Assembly (NCBI GenBank): GCA_002077045.2
Contig: KZ111140.1
Location: 2,395,732-2,459,731, forward strand
From: Rachicladosporium sp. CCFEE 5018
Lineage: Eukaryota > Ascomycota > Dothideomycetes > Cladosporiales > Cladosporiaceae
DNA length: 64,000 nt
Direction of reading: 5' to 3'
Positions 47,420 to 60,382 of this stretch are shown one piece after another. A program made the position numbers and the translations under genes. The notes below the pieces were generated by a model. It made no database searches, was not told where the DNA came from, and saw nothing but the letters and a program-made list of their open reading frames with translations. The stretch's first letter is position 1, and each line of letters begins with the position of its first letter.

Positions 47420-49842
47420 CTCTTGTGGGCTACCAGAAGCTGTGATCAATGCCGTTTGGAGGTGCGTTTGATGCCGAGTCCTTCCACTGGCGGAGTGCGA
47501 GCTAGTCTGCGGACACGCTGCACAGCGCTGGACAGGTCATGGCGTCGATGGTATAGGCACAGTCAGTCACCCTATCTCTCTGAGAACCGCAGGCATATGG
47601 CACTGCTCCCTATCCCAAACCCCTCCACTGACACGAAGCGCCAGATCTGTGACCGGTGAGGGCCATCGCTTGCTCGGAGGCCATTGACCAGTAAGATCTG
47701 GCGACCGACACAGCTCAGGACAGTAGCTCCGATTAGCGCGATTCTCCCTGCTATGCCTTGACATGATCGTCCCTCAAGTATCTAGATGTTCTGCCCACGA
47801 TCTTGATGGAACTCTCCGTGGACCAGTCGACCGGCGCTGCCGCTGCCATCATTACGCCAGCATGTCACTATACCACCGCGCGGGACTTGTGTCCGCTGAG
47901 TCTCAGCCCAAACCATAGTGGACTAGTCAGCCATTAAGCCGGGTCGAAGATTGGCCGAGCCATGACCGAAGTGCCGGTCAAGACGAGCATCGCGAGCTCG
48001 GATACAGTGCACATGATTGTACGCGCTCCGTGGCTCAAGCCTTCGCTGCAGTCAAGCACCACCACCAGGACCAACATTCCCCAGTCTTTCTGTGTTCGCC
48101 AACGCCGAGGCTTTGCAGGTCGCTACAAATGGATCGTCTCGACTGATGCAATGCGCGGGAGTCTCTGACTGTCCACTGACGGTCCGTGTTCTTGATAGCT
48201 TGTTCACTGTAGATAGGAGGCTGACGCTGAACTGAGAGCGTGTCTCGCCCTCCTTTGACCGATGTCAAATCTTCAAGCCGGTCCTGGCCAATCCAACAAC
48301 TCTTGCGTCAATCACGTGATGCGACTCAAAATCCATTCTTGCCGTAGTAAGGGTATATATGGAGGCTCCTCTCATCACCATGAGCTGCTTTCGTAGCCGA
48401 GCGCGGGGCTCGTGGACGGCAGAAGTACATTTGTCTTGGCACGCTCTCAATGCATGATGGGAATCGCAACCAATCAACTTGACGCTACAGCGCCTCCCGG
48501 GCGATAGCGTCCAGGCAGTCGGTATGTTGGCATTGAATACCACTTCATGTTCTGACTTGTGCCAGTTACTTCAAAAACTAGACAGTATCTCACTGCCAGC
48601 TCGTGGAAAGTCTCCGGCGCTTGGCTTCATCTCAGAGATCCCGGCGCAGGCCAAGGTAGCCGACAGGCGGCGAAGGATCCGATGCCGACGGTCCGCGATG
48701 TAAGGCGATTGGCTAAGCGATAGATGGTTGCCTTCTTTCCCAGGGCGCACTTCCGCTTACCGACCAACCAGGATCTGCAACAGAGTTCGCTCCCGGCGTC
48801 CGCAGCACCGATGGGGCGGTAGCAATGCTCAAGATAGCGCTCTTTGCCTGGAGCATGGGAACGATGGCGATAGCGACCATCATCGTCGAGACAGTATGAC
48901 CATGACGTCCAGTATCTGTCCTAGCCATCTGGAAGCCCCGAGGTCATGTAGCACGTGAGTAGTGCAGCTTTCGCTTAGCCTTGACCGCATATCTTGGACG
49001 AGAATGCCATGGGCCAATAGATTGCTTGTGCTTCCCCAGATCGGCCGCTTGACAAAATCCATGCATTTCATGGCTGTCAATGAGTCGCGGCGCTGCTTTG
49101 AGCCAGCCGCGCCTCGAGCTCCTGGATTTGAAGAAGCCCTTTTGGCTAGCACTTAGGTCGGATGCAAGTCGCTCAGCGAGTCCAGTGCAGTGGCCTGGTG
49201 ATCATCAGAATACCTCGTGTGCGCAGTTGCCCAGTTGCCACGCCAGGCTTCGAGTCGCTGTACTGATGTACCAGATGTCATTGTCGTAGTTCTGCAGGCA
49301 ATAATGCCTGCTGGCTGACCATGACACGCCGGTGATAGTACCGCAAGAAGCCAGAACCTCCAGAGGTACCAGCTGGTTATCCAGGATCTACAACTCCGTA
49401 GCTCTCTACCGTTCCCCGGATTGATCTGGATTGCCTCGACAGGAGATATGGGCTGTCAATGCTCCAGGTGAGAAGCATAGGCAGTCGCCGGGAGGTCTGG
49501 CATTGCCGGAAGTCAGTGCTTGGGCATGTGCACCTCGAGTGCAGGCATTCTAGTGTTTGCACTGGGGAAGTACTGTATGGAAGCGACGTAATTTATTCGT
49601 CGCAAATTGGAGAAGGAAGAGGCGGTCAAACCAATTGAATCGTGTCCCATTGCAGGGCGGCCTCTATCTGGCTTCCTCAGGCAGAATGCTCCACCAATAA
49701 AAGGTTGCGGGCACTAGCGTGGGCTTGAGCCGACTTCACACAAATTTATGTGCAACATCGACTTCGATAGACTTGATACATAGTATAAAATTATTGTACC
49801 GCAAGATTACTCAAGTGAAAGACGCGCAGTCCGCATATCGAT
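47420..49842. other. Gene-poor stretch, 2.4 kb
   Basis: No frame above about 90 codons, no familiar motif and no splice pattern joining frames into a known protein was found. Base composition is like its neighbours and not AT-rich, so it does not look like RIP-degraded transposon. It ends with the NOB1 promoter. Confidence 0.5.
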
Positions 49843-51498
49843 ATGAGCGCGATGGCAGACTCAAAACGAGTTCACACCCTCGTGATCGACTCTGGTCCCA
49901 TCATCCGTAACGAGCCTTCATCATCCTCGATACTCGCCCAGGCCGAGTCACTATTCACGATACCCGCGGTGGTCTCCGAGATTCGCGATGAGAGCACGCG
50001 CACACGTTTCGAGACGCTTCTCAAGCCCTTCGTGACGTTGCGACAACCTTCGCCTTCGAGTATCAAATTCGTCATAGACTTTGCACGACGCACGGGAGAT
50101 CTGGATGTGTTGAGCAAACCTGACATTTTGATCATTGCACTGACGTATGAATTGGAATGTGAGCGGAACGGCGGCGACTGGAGGTTACGGCGGTTGCCAG
50201 GACAGAAGGGACTGAATGGAGCTTCGCCAAAACCGATTGATGCTTCTAATCAGGTTGCTACGTCCGAACATGCAGCACTCAGCGCGCAGTCAACGATATC
50301 ACAAGCTGGCTCGACTGTAGCCAACGAACATACAATTCACAAACAGCCAGATGATTTAGAATTTGCCACTGAAGCCCATGTCGATGGCGGCGAAGCATTA
50401 TCAAAGGAGGCTTCGCTATCGGAGGCCGACACACAATGTGCCGGAAGTCGCGACGCGCAGAAGTCACGGTCGAGTCGACCGCGACGGCGTCGACCGGGTA
50501 GATCACAAGGTACTCAGCCAGCAGCAGAGGGGTCAGTGGAGGCAGACCCGGAGTGGACAACGATCCCCACACGCAAGCCTGTACGATCTCGTCACACGAT
50601 CGCGCCAAAGAGCATTCCTGCGAAGTCTGAGGGTGAGGAGCCGGTCTCAGAGTCTTTGAATCTGAACGACGCTACGAATCCAGCTGCAGCCCGTGCTTCG
50701 TCGCCATCGAAACGACCTTCTCCGCCCCCGGTCGACACAGAAGCTCCAGCTGAGACACCAGGCCATACCAGCGACATCGCCGCCTCCAACGAGGATCATT
50801 TGGGTTCCTTGCCCAAGGTCGACTCAGCTCGAGAATCTGAACCTGATGAGGACGAATCGGACTCCGACCCTGACAGCTGGATCACTCCCGATAATCTGGA
50901 CTCGAAGCAAGCAAAGGACGCTGGTGGCGCGGTCCAGGAAGATCGCACCGAGCAGCAGATGGAAGTAGCTGTCGTCACCACCGATTTCGCTATGCAAAAC
51001 GTGCTCCTCCAGATGAATCTCAACCTGCTCTCCACCTCGCTACAACGCGTACGACACGTACGTAGCACAGCGATGCGTTGTCAAGCATGCTTCTTGGTAT
51101 CGAAGCAGATGGACAAGCAATTCTGCACGCGATGCGGCAAGCCAACCCTGACTCGCGTGTCTTGCTCGACTATGGCGAACGGCGAATTCAAGATCCACCT
51201 GAAGAAGAACTTCCAGTACAATAGCCGCGGCGACCGCTACAGCATCCCGAAGCCAGTACATGGCTCTGCGAACGGGCGGATCAAGGGCGCAGGCAAGGGT
51301 GGGTGGGGCAACGAGCTCATACTCGCGGAGGACCAGAAAGAGTACGAGCGTCACAGCCAGATCGAGAAGAGAGCGAAGGAGCGGAACCTGATGGACGAGG
51401 ACTACCTGCCTAGTATCTTGACAGGAGATCGGAGTAAGACCGGAGGAAGACTCAAGGTCGGTGCAGGGCGGAACGTAAATGCGAAGAAAAGAACATAG
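49843..51498 (+). CDS. NOB1: 20S pre-rRNA D-site endonuclease Nob1
   Basis: The protein has 551 residues. Nob1 cuts 20S pre-rRNA at site D to make mature 18S rRNA in late 40S assembly. The PIN domain is at the N-terminus: LVIDSGPII with Asp16, VVSEIRDESTR, and GDLDVLSKPDILIIALTYELE, supplying the acidic residues. A long acidic, Ser-rich linker follows, typical of fungal members. The zinc ribbon is present with Cys413, Cys416, Cys428 and Cys431 (MRCQACF and FCTRCGK). After it comes the conserved tail GAGKGGWGNELILAEDQKEY. The start MSAMADSKRVHTLVID uses the first ATG; the second ATG (codon 4) is an alternative. The gene is single copy and looks intact. Confidence 0.94.
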   Translation: MSAMADSKRVHTLVIDSGPIIRNEPSSSSILAQAESLFTIPAVVSEIRDESTRTRFETLLKPFVTLRQPSPSSIKFVIDFARRTGDLDVLSKPDILIIALTYELECERNGGDWRLRRLPGQKGLNGASPKPIDASNQVATSEHAALSAQSTISQAGSTVANEHTIHKQPDDLEFATEAHVDGGEALSKEASLSEADTQCAGSRDAQKSRSSRPRRRRPGRSQGTQPAAEGSVEADPEWTTIPTRKPVRSRHTIAPKSIPAKSEGEEPVSESLNLNDATNPAAARASSPSKRPSPPPVDTEAPAETPGHTSDIAASNEDHLGSLPKVDSARESEPDEDESDSDPDSWITPDNLDSKQAKDAGGAVQEDRTEQQMEVAVVTTDFAMQNVLLQMNLNLLSTSLQRVRHVRSTAMRCQACFLVSKQMDKQFCTRCGKPTLTRVSCSTMANGEFKIHLKKNFQYNSRGDRYSIPKPVHGSANGRIKGAGKGGWGNELILAEDQKEYERHSQIEKRAKERNLMDEDYLPSILTGDRSKTGGRLKVGAGRNVNAKKRT

Positions 51499-51966
51499 AC
51501 ATATATTTCGGCATCGCCAGCCGACAAATTACTTGGCCGCGCGATTCTCGCGTGTGAATGGGGTTTGAGATGTGAAGTCAATGCTGAGTCGCCGCGGCGG
51601 CCACGTACGCAGACCTTGGCTCTCTCACTTCGCTTGTTCTTGCGAAATATTGACTCCCTCTGTCTTCCCAGTATTCTCTGTGCTACTGTCTGACACTCTT
51701 CCGATGCTGTCACTTCTTCGGGTGTAACGATTCAGGACAAACGTCATTCCCGGGCAAATTCATGCACGTTCCAAGAGCAACTTCGGCCATTTGCTTGGAA
51801 GCCAAGCTCCTGCCGTCGACGAGCTCCTGAAATGTTGTTCGTAGCGCCTGCAACTCCGCACAGTTCAAGAAGGTAGGTGGAATCTCATCTGCCATTATTT
51901 CAACTACCATAGACGCCGTCGAGGGATGGCATCGCACTGCGGGATGCGCCAATAACAAACGCGGAG
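51499..51966. other. Spacer between NOB1 and SYG1, with a weak minus-strand ORF
   Basis: A 468-bp spacer. On the minus strand an ATG at 51910 opens 66 codons (MVVEIMADEIPPTFLNC, ending at 51710), divergent from SYG1 and 56 bp from its start. It has no recognised relative, and I do not call it a gene. Confidence 0.4.
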
Positions 51967-54900
51967 ATGAAGTTTGCCAAAGAACTCCAGGACAGCTTGG
52001 TACCTGAATGGCAGGAGAAGTACCTGGACTACAAGAACGCGAAGAAGAAGCTCAAGAACGTTGCGCGCGCAATACGAGCTGCTGACAAGTCACCCGGGTC
52101 TGTCAAAGGGAACGCAAACGGGACCAATGGCCCCGAGTCCCTCCGCAATGCACCCGTATACTCATGGCTCAACCGCGACAGACGGCGATCTCAGGCCGAG
52201 GTGCCAGAGAGTCGAGGAGGGTTGATGCATACGAGGAGCCGGAGCGTCAACGACAGCCCAAATAGTCATAATGAAGGGCAGGAGGATGGCGATCGAACAC
52301 CCAAAGCAAGTGCCAGAAGCATACCGATCAACGAGCGTAGTCCGCTGCGTTCGAACAACGATGGTCAGACCTCGCAGCAAGGACGCGGTATGATGCGTTA
52401 TGGGAGCATCATTGGCAGCCCACCGACGGCTGAGGAGAGCCCAGCCATGGCACACTTGCAGAAGCAAGCGTCTTTACTTGAGTTACCCGACCCAGCACTG
52501 GACCCGCATGCACCGAAGAAGGGACAGCAGCCAGGCGCTGGCTCGGATGTGGACCAGCCGGTCACCTTCACAGCTCCACGATATGGTGGCAAGGGAGATA
52601 AGTCCTCCAACCGTGACGCACGCGGGGCAGCGCCGAATACACCGTTGAGCGGGTTGGATGCACCGCGGTACAAGAGCTTGTTTCAGCCAAAGCGGATGAA
52701 CTCCTTACCTGGCAATATCCGACCATTTGTCAAGCGAGTCTTTACTGGCGGCTTCCCCAGTCCATACGCACCAGGTAACCAGACTACTGACATTGCTCTG
52801 GAGGCTTACCGCGAGCTCGACTTCCGGCAGGCAGAGTTCTTCATGTACCTTGACAAGCAACTGGAGAAGATTGAAGACTTCTATAAGACTAAAGAGAACG
52901 AGTCGAACAAGCGCCTGGAAGTCTTGCGCGAGCAACTGCACGTCATGCGGAATCGGAGACTGGATGAGATAGTGCATGCTGAGCGACACAATCTGAAAAG
53001 CGCTATGAACGGTAAGCAGACGAACGGTATCACTGCACCGGACCAGATGGACAGTGACGACGACCGCACGGCTTTGGCCCATCGCCGCTCATCAGCGGCT
53101 CCCTGGCTCGCGAGCGTGGCTAAGACTGTAGATCAGACTGTCGACAAGCTGGTTCCTGGTCACCTGGGCAAGACCTCGCAAGCTCTGGCGAAGCTTGGTA
53201 CTCCAGACGCACCGAAAGGTCTCGAGGCGCATGCAGCGGGCCTTCCTGATCACCGCGACTATTCTCGCAAGGCTCCAGAGAAGGATGTACCTTACCGTGT
53301 GGCGAAACGGAAGTTGAAACTGGCACTTGCCGAATACTACCGTGGACTGGAGCTGCTCAAATCTTACGCTCTACTGAATCGGACAGCATTCCGCAAGATC
53401 AACAAGAAGTACGACAAAGCTGTCAATGCTCGGCCAGCCGGACGCTACATGGCTGAGAAAGTCAACAAGGCGTACTTCGTCAACTCCGAAGTCGTGGACG
53501 GCCACATCACCGCTGTGGAAGATCTCTATGCGCGATACTTCGAACGTGGCAATCACAAGATGGCAGTCGGCAAGCTGCGTGCTAAGATTGCGCGTGCGGG
53601 CGACTACACTGGATCGATGTGGCGACAGGCAGCATTTGTCGCCGCTGGCACTGTCTTTGGAATACAGGGCCTGGTATATGGGGCAGAGCAGCTTTTGCAG
53701 GATGATAACGTCGCCTTGTCGACTACCACGAGCTACTTGCTACAGCTATATGGAGGGTTCTTCCTCATTGTATTCCTAAGTGGCTTCTTCGTCTTGGATG
53801 CACGTGCGTTCACAAGGGCGAAGGTCAACTACCAGTTCGTGTTCGAGTTCGACAACAGAAATATGCTGCATTGGAAGGAGCTGAGCGAGGTGAGACGATA
53901 TCTGATGCTGACCTACAATGACCGCTTCTGACTATCTTCACAGCTTCCGGCAGTGTTCTACTTCCTGCTTGGTGTCACCATATGGCTCAACTTCCAGCAA
54001 GTTGGCGGGATGGAGATGTTCATCTGTAAGTGACCGGATCGGCCGCGATTGAATGGGCTGGCTTTGCTAACACATCTCCTAGACTGGCCTGTCGTGCTGA
54101 TCGGTCTGAGCCTATTCATCTTCTGCTCTCCCCTTCCCTTCTTCTACCACCAAGCTCGGAGGTGGTTCATGTACTCCCTATGGCGCCTGACACTTGCTGG
54201 TATCTACCCTGTCGAGTTCCGCGACTTCTTCTTGGGTGATATGTTCTGTAGTATGACCTACGCTATGGGCAACATCGAGGTGTTCTTCTGCTTGTATGCA
54301 CGCCACTGGAGTCATCCGGATGTGTGCAATAGCTCGCATTCACGCTTGCTTGGGTTCTTGACATGTCTACCTGGTTGGTCTTTCAACGATTTGATCTCAA
54401 GGTCGCGTTACTGACACTGTTTTAGGCATTTGGCGAGGACTGCAGTGTCTGAGGCGTTACTACGACACCCGCAATGTGTTCCCACATCTGGTCAACGGTG
54501 GAAAGTACACGTTCACCATTCTCGCCGCCTTGAGCCTCAGCACCTTGCGTATGAACAAGACTACACCCATGCTCGCTTTCTTCATCACCTGTGCGACAGT
54601 CAACAGTATCTATTGTAGCATCTGGGACGTAGTCATGGACTGGAGTGAGTGAAGCTTAGGTTTGCACAACATCACTATACTGACATTCGGTACAGGTCTT
54701 GGTGTTCCAAGTGCCAAACACAAGTTCCTTCGCGAGACGCTCGCATACAAGAATGTGTGGTGGTACTACGTCGCCATGTGCCTCGATCCTATTCTTCGCT
54801 TTAACTGGATATTCTACGCAATATACGCCTACGACGCGCAGCACTCTTCTATCGTGTCCTTCATGATTGCCTTCTCCGAGGTCTGCCGCCGAGGCATGTG

Positions 54901-55531
54901 GACCCTCTTCCGAGTCGAAAATGAGCACTGCACCAATGTCGGTCGATTCAGAGCGAGCAGAGACGTTCCACTGCCTTATGAGATTGACGATAGGAGCCGT
55001 GAGAGCCTTCTCGCAAAAGCCGAAGAAGACGACGTTCTTGACGCACGCGTGATGGGCCACGGCGTCGAAGTCGACGGAGCAGGGCCTCGAGCGTCGCCCA
55101 CCTCTCACCGGCCACGCACGGCACCAGCTTCGGGTGACGAGCTGAGCCGTCACACCACACGCACTACAGGTGCCGATCTCGAGCATGGCATCACACCCGT
55201 TTCTGCTGCTGATTCGCTACGGCGTAGACAGACTGGCACTGCGGCTTCCTCTCCTATCGCTCGAGCGCTGCGTCGCGTTGGTAGTACTATGCTCAACGCG
55301 CATCAGCAGGATTACGAGCGGAAGAGGAAACCGCCACTCGACGATGCAAAAGACGATGGCAGCGATGGGGATGATGGGAGTAGTGAGAGCGAAGGCGAAG
55401 CGCCGAACAGTAAGAAGCACGACAAGAAGCCTGGGCCATCACGGGACGACGAGGATGAAAGTGAGAGTCGTGCGGAGATACAGGAAGCGCAGGAAGCGTT
55501 GAGTCTTGCTGGCGCTGGCGGAAAGACGTGA
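51967..55531 (+). CDS. SYG1: SPX-EXS phosphate exporter, SYG1/XPR1 family, five exons
   Basis: Exons are 51967-53889, 53944-54025, 54083-54373, 54426-54644 and 54696-55531, total 1116 residues; the introns are 51-57 bp. The N-terminal SPX domain starts MKFAKELQDSLVPEWQEKYLDYKNAKKKLK and is interrupted by a long polar insertion. It resumes with ELDFRQAEFFMYLDKQLEKIEDFY and KRKLKLALAEYYRGLELLKSYA; SPX domains bind inositol pyrophosphates. Several transmembrane segments follow, then the EXS domain with YPVEFRDFFLGDMFCSMTY, WRGLQCLRRYYDT and VNGGKY, ending in an acidic cytosolic tail. The family exports or senses phosphate. The third intron has a weak donor, GTTGGT, but a strong CTGAC branch, and splicing there keeps the EXS domain in frame. 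Confidence 0.93.
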
Positions 55532-58175
55532 TTCAGTATGTTTGTGAGAACATTATCATGAATGCTACCGGCACTTTACCGAAACCTGTAACTTTAGCAT
55601 TGACAGACATAATTGAGTACCTCTCAGCCCGGTGGAGATGGCGTGTGCTGCTGCCAAACAATTCAGTATTGTTGATCTCTCATCGTTGCACCCTCGAGAG
55701 ATACGACGCCGTTTTGCCAAATGGAATCTCGTACCAGACCGATTCACCACGGTCTCTCTGTGACCTATCGACTTCTATTGTTATTGGCGGCATGTCCTGG
55801 GTAGTAGCTTGAACCACTTCAAGCCTAGATCGAGATGAGATACATCTTCGCGCTTGCAGATTTCATGTCACCGACGACCGCGCAAGGAACGCGTTAGGTG
55901 AGGTCGCATGTGCCCGTACACTTTGTCGATTGGCGCGATCCTCATTACAGCGCAGATGGTCAGAATTGCTCTCTATGTTCACGTCGTCGCCTTGCACGAG
56001 GTCGTGGTATTGCGACGGGCACACACTAGCCCATGTTGGACCTATGTAGCATCAAATGTCCGCATCCCACGCCAATACAGAGAGAAGCGGACGACGGCGA
56101 AACCCGACAGTCTCTCTCACTGGTCACACCTGTTTTACTACATCTCCGCAGTAATGCATCTGTAGGCTGTCTCACGGCTTGTAAACCCGTACGCGATGGC
56201 AAAAGGCGTCTGATCGAACGACTGGAGCTTTGCCAAGCAGCTCGCCGAGCTGGGAACGCAGATCTCATCACGATGCAAGCGAGATATCGAGATATCGAAT
56301 CTACCATAATGCCGGGTTTGGTGGTTCGATGTGCACCCCTCGCAGATCAGGCTTAGGGATGCCAACTGAACGGTCATGTGATTGATCTTAGTAGCTTTCG
56401 GTAGTCAATATGCCACCGATAGAGTGTTACGATCGGATAGCGGCAGAGGCGGCTTGCTGACAAGCATGGCTTGAGATTCGTTAGATCGACCTCCAGGCCA
56501 TGATTGGACGCATAGCGGTATCTTTCACGTCCATTCGATTCACAGCTTTGATTGGGCACATGATTGACATGAGCCTGATAGAAGTTGCTAATGGGGAGCA
56601 TGCCGATTCGAGCTGCGTGCCAATGGCACGTTCCATGTACTGGAGGCGTGCTGTGCCGCCGACTAACAGATGCTCCGCCGCAGAAATATTAACCGAGACA
56701 TCACCAAAACATCAGTGGACGGGGTCCTTGCGATGGTTCGACTTAAGCTGCTTCAACACGCCACAACGCAAAGCCATCAAGCCATTGCGCGCGATCGTGA
56801 GATCTCTGGGAAGCCCGACGCCACAAGCGACGAGTGCAGAGCTGCTATAATCGTCCTAGTTGGTCTCTGCCGTGTCTCAGATGTCTCGGATGGGTATGCA
56901 CACAGCTGTCGGCCTAGTGGACCAAGAAACTACACCCTGGAATCCTGTTCACCTATCTGGAGTGTGCACGCGTATGGCACATCATTTAGATTGAGCTGTG
57001 GATCGGTCGACATGGATTCTGCCGACTGCTCTGCAGCGCGCGGAACTGCATGCTCCCGCGCCATGTCGAACCATACATGAGTCGAACAGACGCTTGACAG
57101 GCCCCTGGCGAGATGCCTTTTGAGTCAACAGGCTGAATTGGATAAGAGCGTAAGTAGACCACGACCTGGCGCGATCGACAGACAAGTGGCCAGACTTCTG
57201 ACCGTTTGGATACTCGCTACGGAAGAACTTTCTTGGCGCTGCAAGGTAGCATTGCGGCGTAGTTTGACCACCAAGTTGGGCATGAAAGCGTTGGTAAATC
57301 GTGAGCAGCAAAACTCGTTCGATTGCTTTATATCCGATCAATGATCGAGCGTTCGATAAAACTCGGGGTCATGTTCAGTGCTCGAATTTAGAAGTATTGC
57401 AATGTGAACCTGGTTCACGGAAGAGGTGGTATATTTTACTTCGTCACATCCTTGACCCGTCGTGAGCCCTGATGAGCCGAGCCCGTGAAGTTTGACGAGC
57501 CGAAGGAAGCGAAACCTCCACAAAGCACCAACGCCGGCAGACGCACGTTGCTCCTGACTCGAACTCGAACATCTTTCTCAGAACACTTCCGGCACTCAAC
57601 GAAGCACTACAGATCCACAGTGGATTTGCTCGTGTCCGGCGTAATTCGGGATCGTGGGCAAGCCTATCCAGCTCCACAGTATGCTTGAACGAGTTCACAC
57701 CGACGCAGCGGCGAACTACCGCCATGTCGGACAGCAGAAACGCAAACGTAAGCTTGGTGAGATTAGCAGTGAGATTCGAGTCAACATGGGCTTCCTGCCT
57801 ACACTCTCGCTAAGTCGGATGATCTCGATGGGACAATTTCCTGACTTGAGAGTTCAGTCAATCCGTCCTACCAAGGTTCAATGCATCGAATTAGCATCGA
57901 AAGCCACACGTGCTTTCGACATGCCTATCGCGCCCTCACGGATGCAGCCGGCGTAGCATATATGCGCAACGATCACGGTACCACCACAAGCAATTCCAGA
58001 CTCTGGGAAGGCAGTGCAAGAACCTCTCGTCGTGCCGCACAATGAGATGACCTGTTCGTCTCATGGTTCGCGCGTAGGCGAAAGTCTTGGAACTCCAACT
58101 CCATCGACACTCGCACGTAGGAGCTAGTGGATCAGGATTTTCGTGTCCAATGTTTGGTATGCACGTCGCGTATAG

Positions 58176-58195
58176 AGTTCGATACGTATCGAACT
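58176..58195. repeat. 20-bp perfect palindrome
   Basis: The sequence AGTTCGATACGTATCGAACT equals its own reverse complement. It lies in non-coding DNA more than 2 kb from the nearest gene. It could be a dimeric protein-binding site or chance. Confidence 0.9.
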
Positions 58196-59297
58196 AGAGA
58201 TCATCTCCCGCGAGGTCAAAACTAAGCTCAAGCGTTAGTGACGCCATCTTCGGAGCAGCTGTCATGAGGCATAGCGCCCCCCAGAGTCCCCACAGACTCG
58301 GTCGCTCCGTGTGGCATTGGTATTTACAGTTCGAGATCTCCTCTCAGAAGGATCCGATACTCAGCGTAGTGTATCGAACAACATGTCTGGACCGGTTGAC
58401 ATTGGTCACCGCAAGCTGATCACTGCGGGCGGCACGACTGGGCTGGGCGATCGAGATGCTGTAGATTATTTTGTCTGGGCGAGGCGGTCGTCACGTGAAA
58501 CTCCTACGTTTGTCGCATCATGTTTCTGGACAACATGCCATTCGTGCATACCTGGTGCTAAATACACCAAAGTAACTTTGGCTGTCACGGGAATCCTCCT
58601 GCGTCACCAGGGATCAGCAGAGGTGGATGAGCCGACGACCGAAGCCTCCGCCCCGGGTGCGGAACGCTCCCCTGAGCCAGGGCGTGGACTTGCGGGTCCG
58701 GGACTCGTTCGATTGGCTCATCGGTAGGCCTGAGCGTGCATGAGCGCGCACGCGCATATTGCGTTCCTAGCGCTCGAGAATGCCGTGGCGTTTGCCCTTC
58801 TTTGATGCAGGTGGAGTGTGCACGCAGTTACTGGCGCAATAGGCGAGCATCGTATTCTGCCCGGGTTTTCGGCCCTGATTGAACGATACGGGCAGCAGGT
58901 CCTGTAGTGTAGTCATCGATCGCGTGGGTTGGTATTGGAGGAGCGATCGGCCACAAGTGGTGATGCCCACATATTCTTGCACATGACAGCCATGTGAGAC
59001 ATTTGCTTTGGGGGTCAATCGGCCACGCTGTTGTGATGGTATGCATGTCATTCCCGTAGGACACGTTACGGCACATCTTCCCTGTAGCGTGCTCCCCACG
59101 AGATACTTGTTCGGAGGAACATCTTAGGCCTACCCTTGTCTTGCTCCCTCAAACTCTACATGGTCCTCGACGTTGACGTTGGCCGAGCATGTGTTCGGGA
59201 TACTGGCCGTCATGGGTGTCAACACGATCATGTATGGTGTGACAAGCAGCGCCCCCATTAGCCGTACTCTATTTCCCCATTCTCATGCCGGCACGAG

Positions 59298-59333
59298 ATG
59301 CACGGCGCAGGGACGTTCATCTGCGCCGTGCAT
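59298..59333. repeat. GC-rich perfect hairpin, 13-bp stem, 10-nt loop
   Basis: ATGCACGGCGCAG at 59298-59310 is exactly complementary to CTGCGCCGTGCAT at 59321-59333, with a 10-base loop. No gene is adjacent within 1 kb, so it is not an obvious terminator. Confidence 0.9.
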
Positions 59334-60382
59334 GATCGCCGTTCATTGCCTGCCGTTGCCTCCACGCTCTGAAATGCTAGTGGCTCATGCAGAGTCATGG
59401 CGTGCACCTACCGAGCTACCAATGCAGTCGCAAAGCGGCTGGGCAGGCTAACGAATTCATCCTGGCCACCTGTACTACGAGACCTGCACGCTCAACACAG
59501 CAAAGGGTCCGGCTGCCATCTAGCGTCTCGGAAGACAAGCGTGTTGGCTGCGACGACATGGAGCGCAATATGCGGCGGTCGACAAGAGCCGGCCACTAGC
59601 AGGCATCCAGTTGAACCCTTGATGATTTTCGCTTGTGAGGCTGCCACCTGCCGCTGGGCTCGCGATAATCCCTGAGGATCTTCCTCTCATCTGTTCACCT
59701 GCAATTCCCAGAGAGGTTGTTGGACCTTTGGTGACTATCTGGCCTGGTATCAAAGGTCACCTGCTCTGCCCTCGAGCTTTCGTGCGGATCTCTGCCCTTC
59801 TCCCTCTTTCGTTCTTGGGGTGATCGGGAACCACCTGCCCACCACTCCGCAAGCTCTCGTGCCGCAACGCCGCTCTACTACTTTACTTACCTACACTAGA
59901 GTTCTTGGACGTCCGCCATCTCAGCTCGTCAGCTGGTGCATTCTACCACATCTCCACGCATATTTCCGCGTGTTGCACGACCTGCCTTACACTTGATCAA
60001 GTCACTGGCCACTGCGCTCTCACGGGCGGGACTTCGAAGTTTACTGGCCCACGCCACGACAATGCATGTTGAGTGAACCTTCTTGGACTGTACTAAGATA
60101 TCTGGCGCCCAGAAGTCACTCCAGTGACACTGACTACTTGGTCTGCGAGTTCAGAGATCTCTATATGCTTATCACCACATCTTAGCGACCTGCCTTCCTC
60201 GGATAAGTCATACGAGCTAGCTTACCGGCGCAACATTAAATCAACAGACTCGTCTCAATTCCAGGCTCGCCAGAAGCTTGCCATTCATGAGGCCTGTGAC
60301 ACTGCTCCGTTGCTGATTCCGCAGATTTGCGTCGGCAGTCGCCGACACAGGACGATTATACGTCTCAATCATCTCTCCCGCA

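Larger units (their letters stand above)
55532..60382. other. Gene-poor stretch, 4.85 kb
   Basis: This is the longest region without a supported gene. The open frames are short, overlap on both strands and show no familiar motif; the largest (60124-60747) lacks coding character and overlaps the transcription factor in another frame. Two perfect inverted repeats occur (58176-58195 and 59298-59333). The last few hundred bases are pyrimidine-rich and probably the long leader of the transcription-factor gene. Composition is not AT-rich. Confidence 0.5.

Noticed and set aside
57404..57418. Short palindrome GTGAACCTGGTTCAC
   Set aside because: A 7-bp arm with a 1-base centre is expected by chance in a window of this size.
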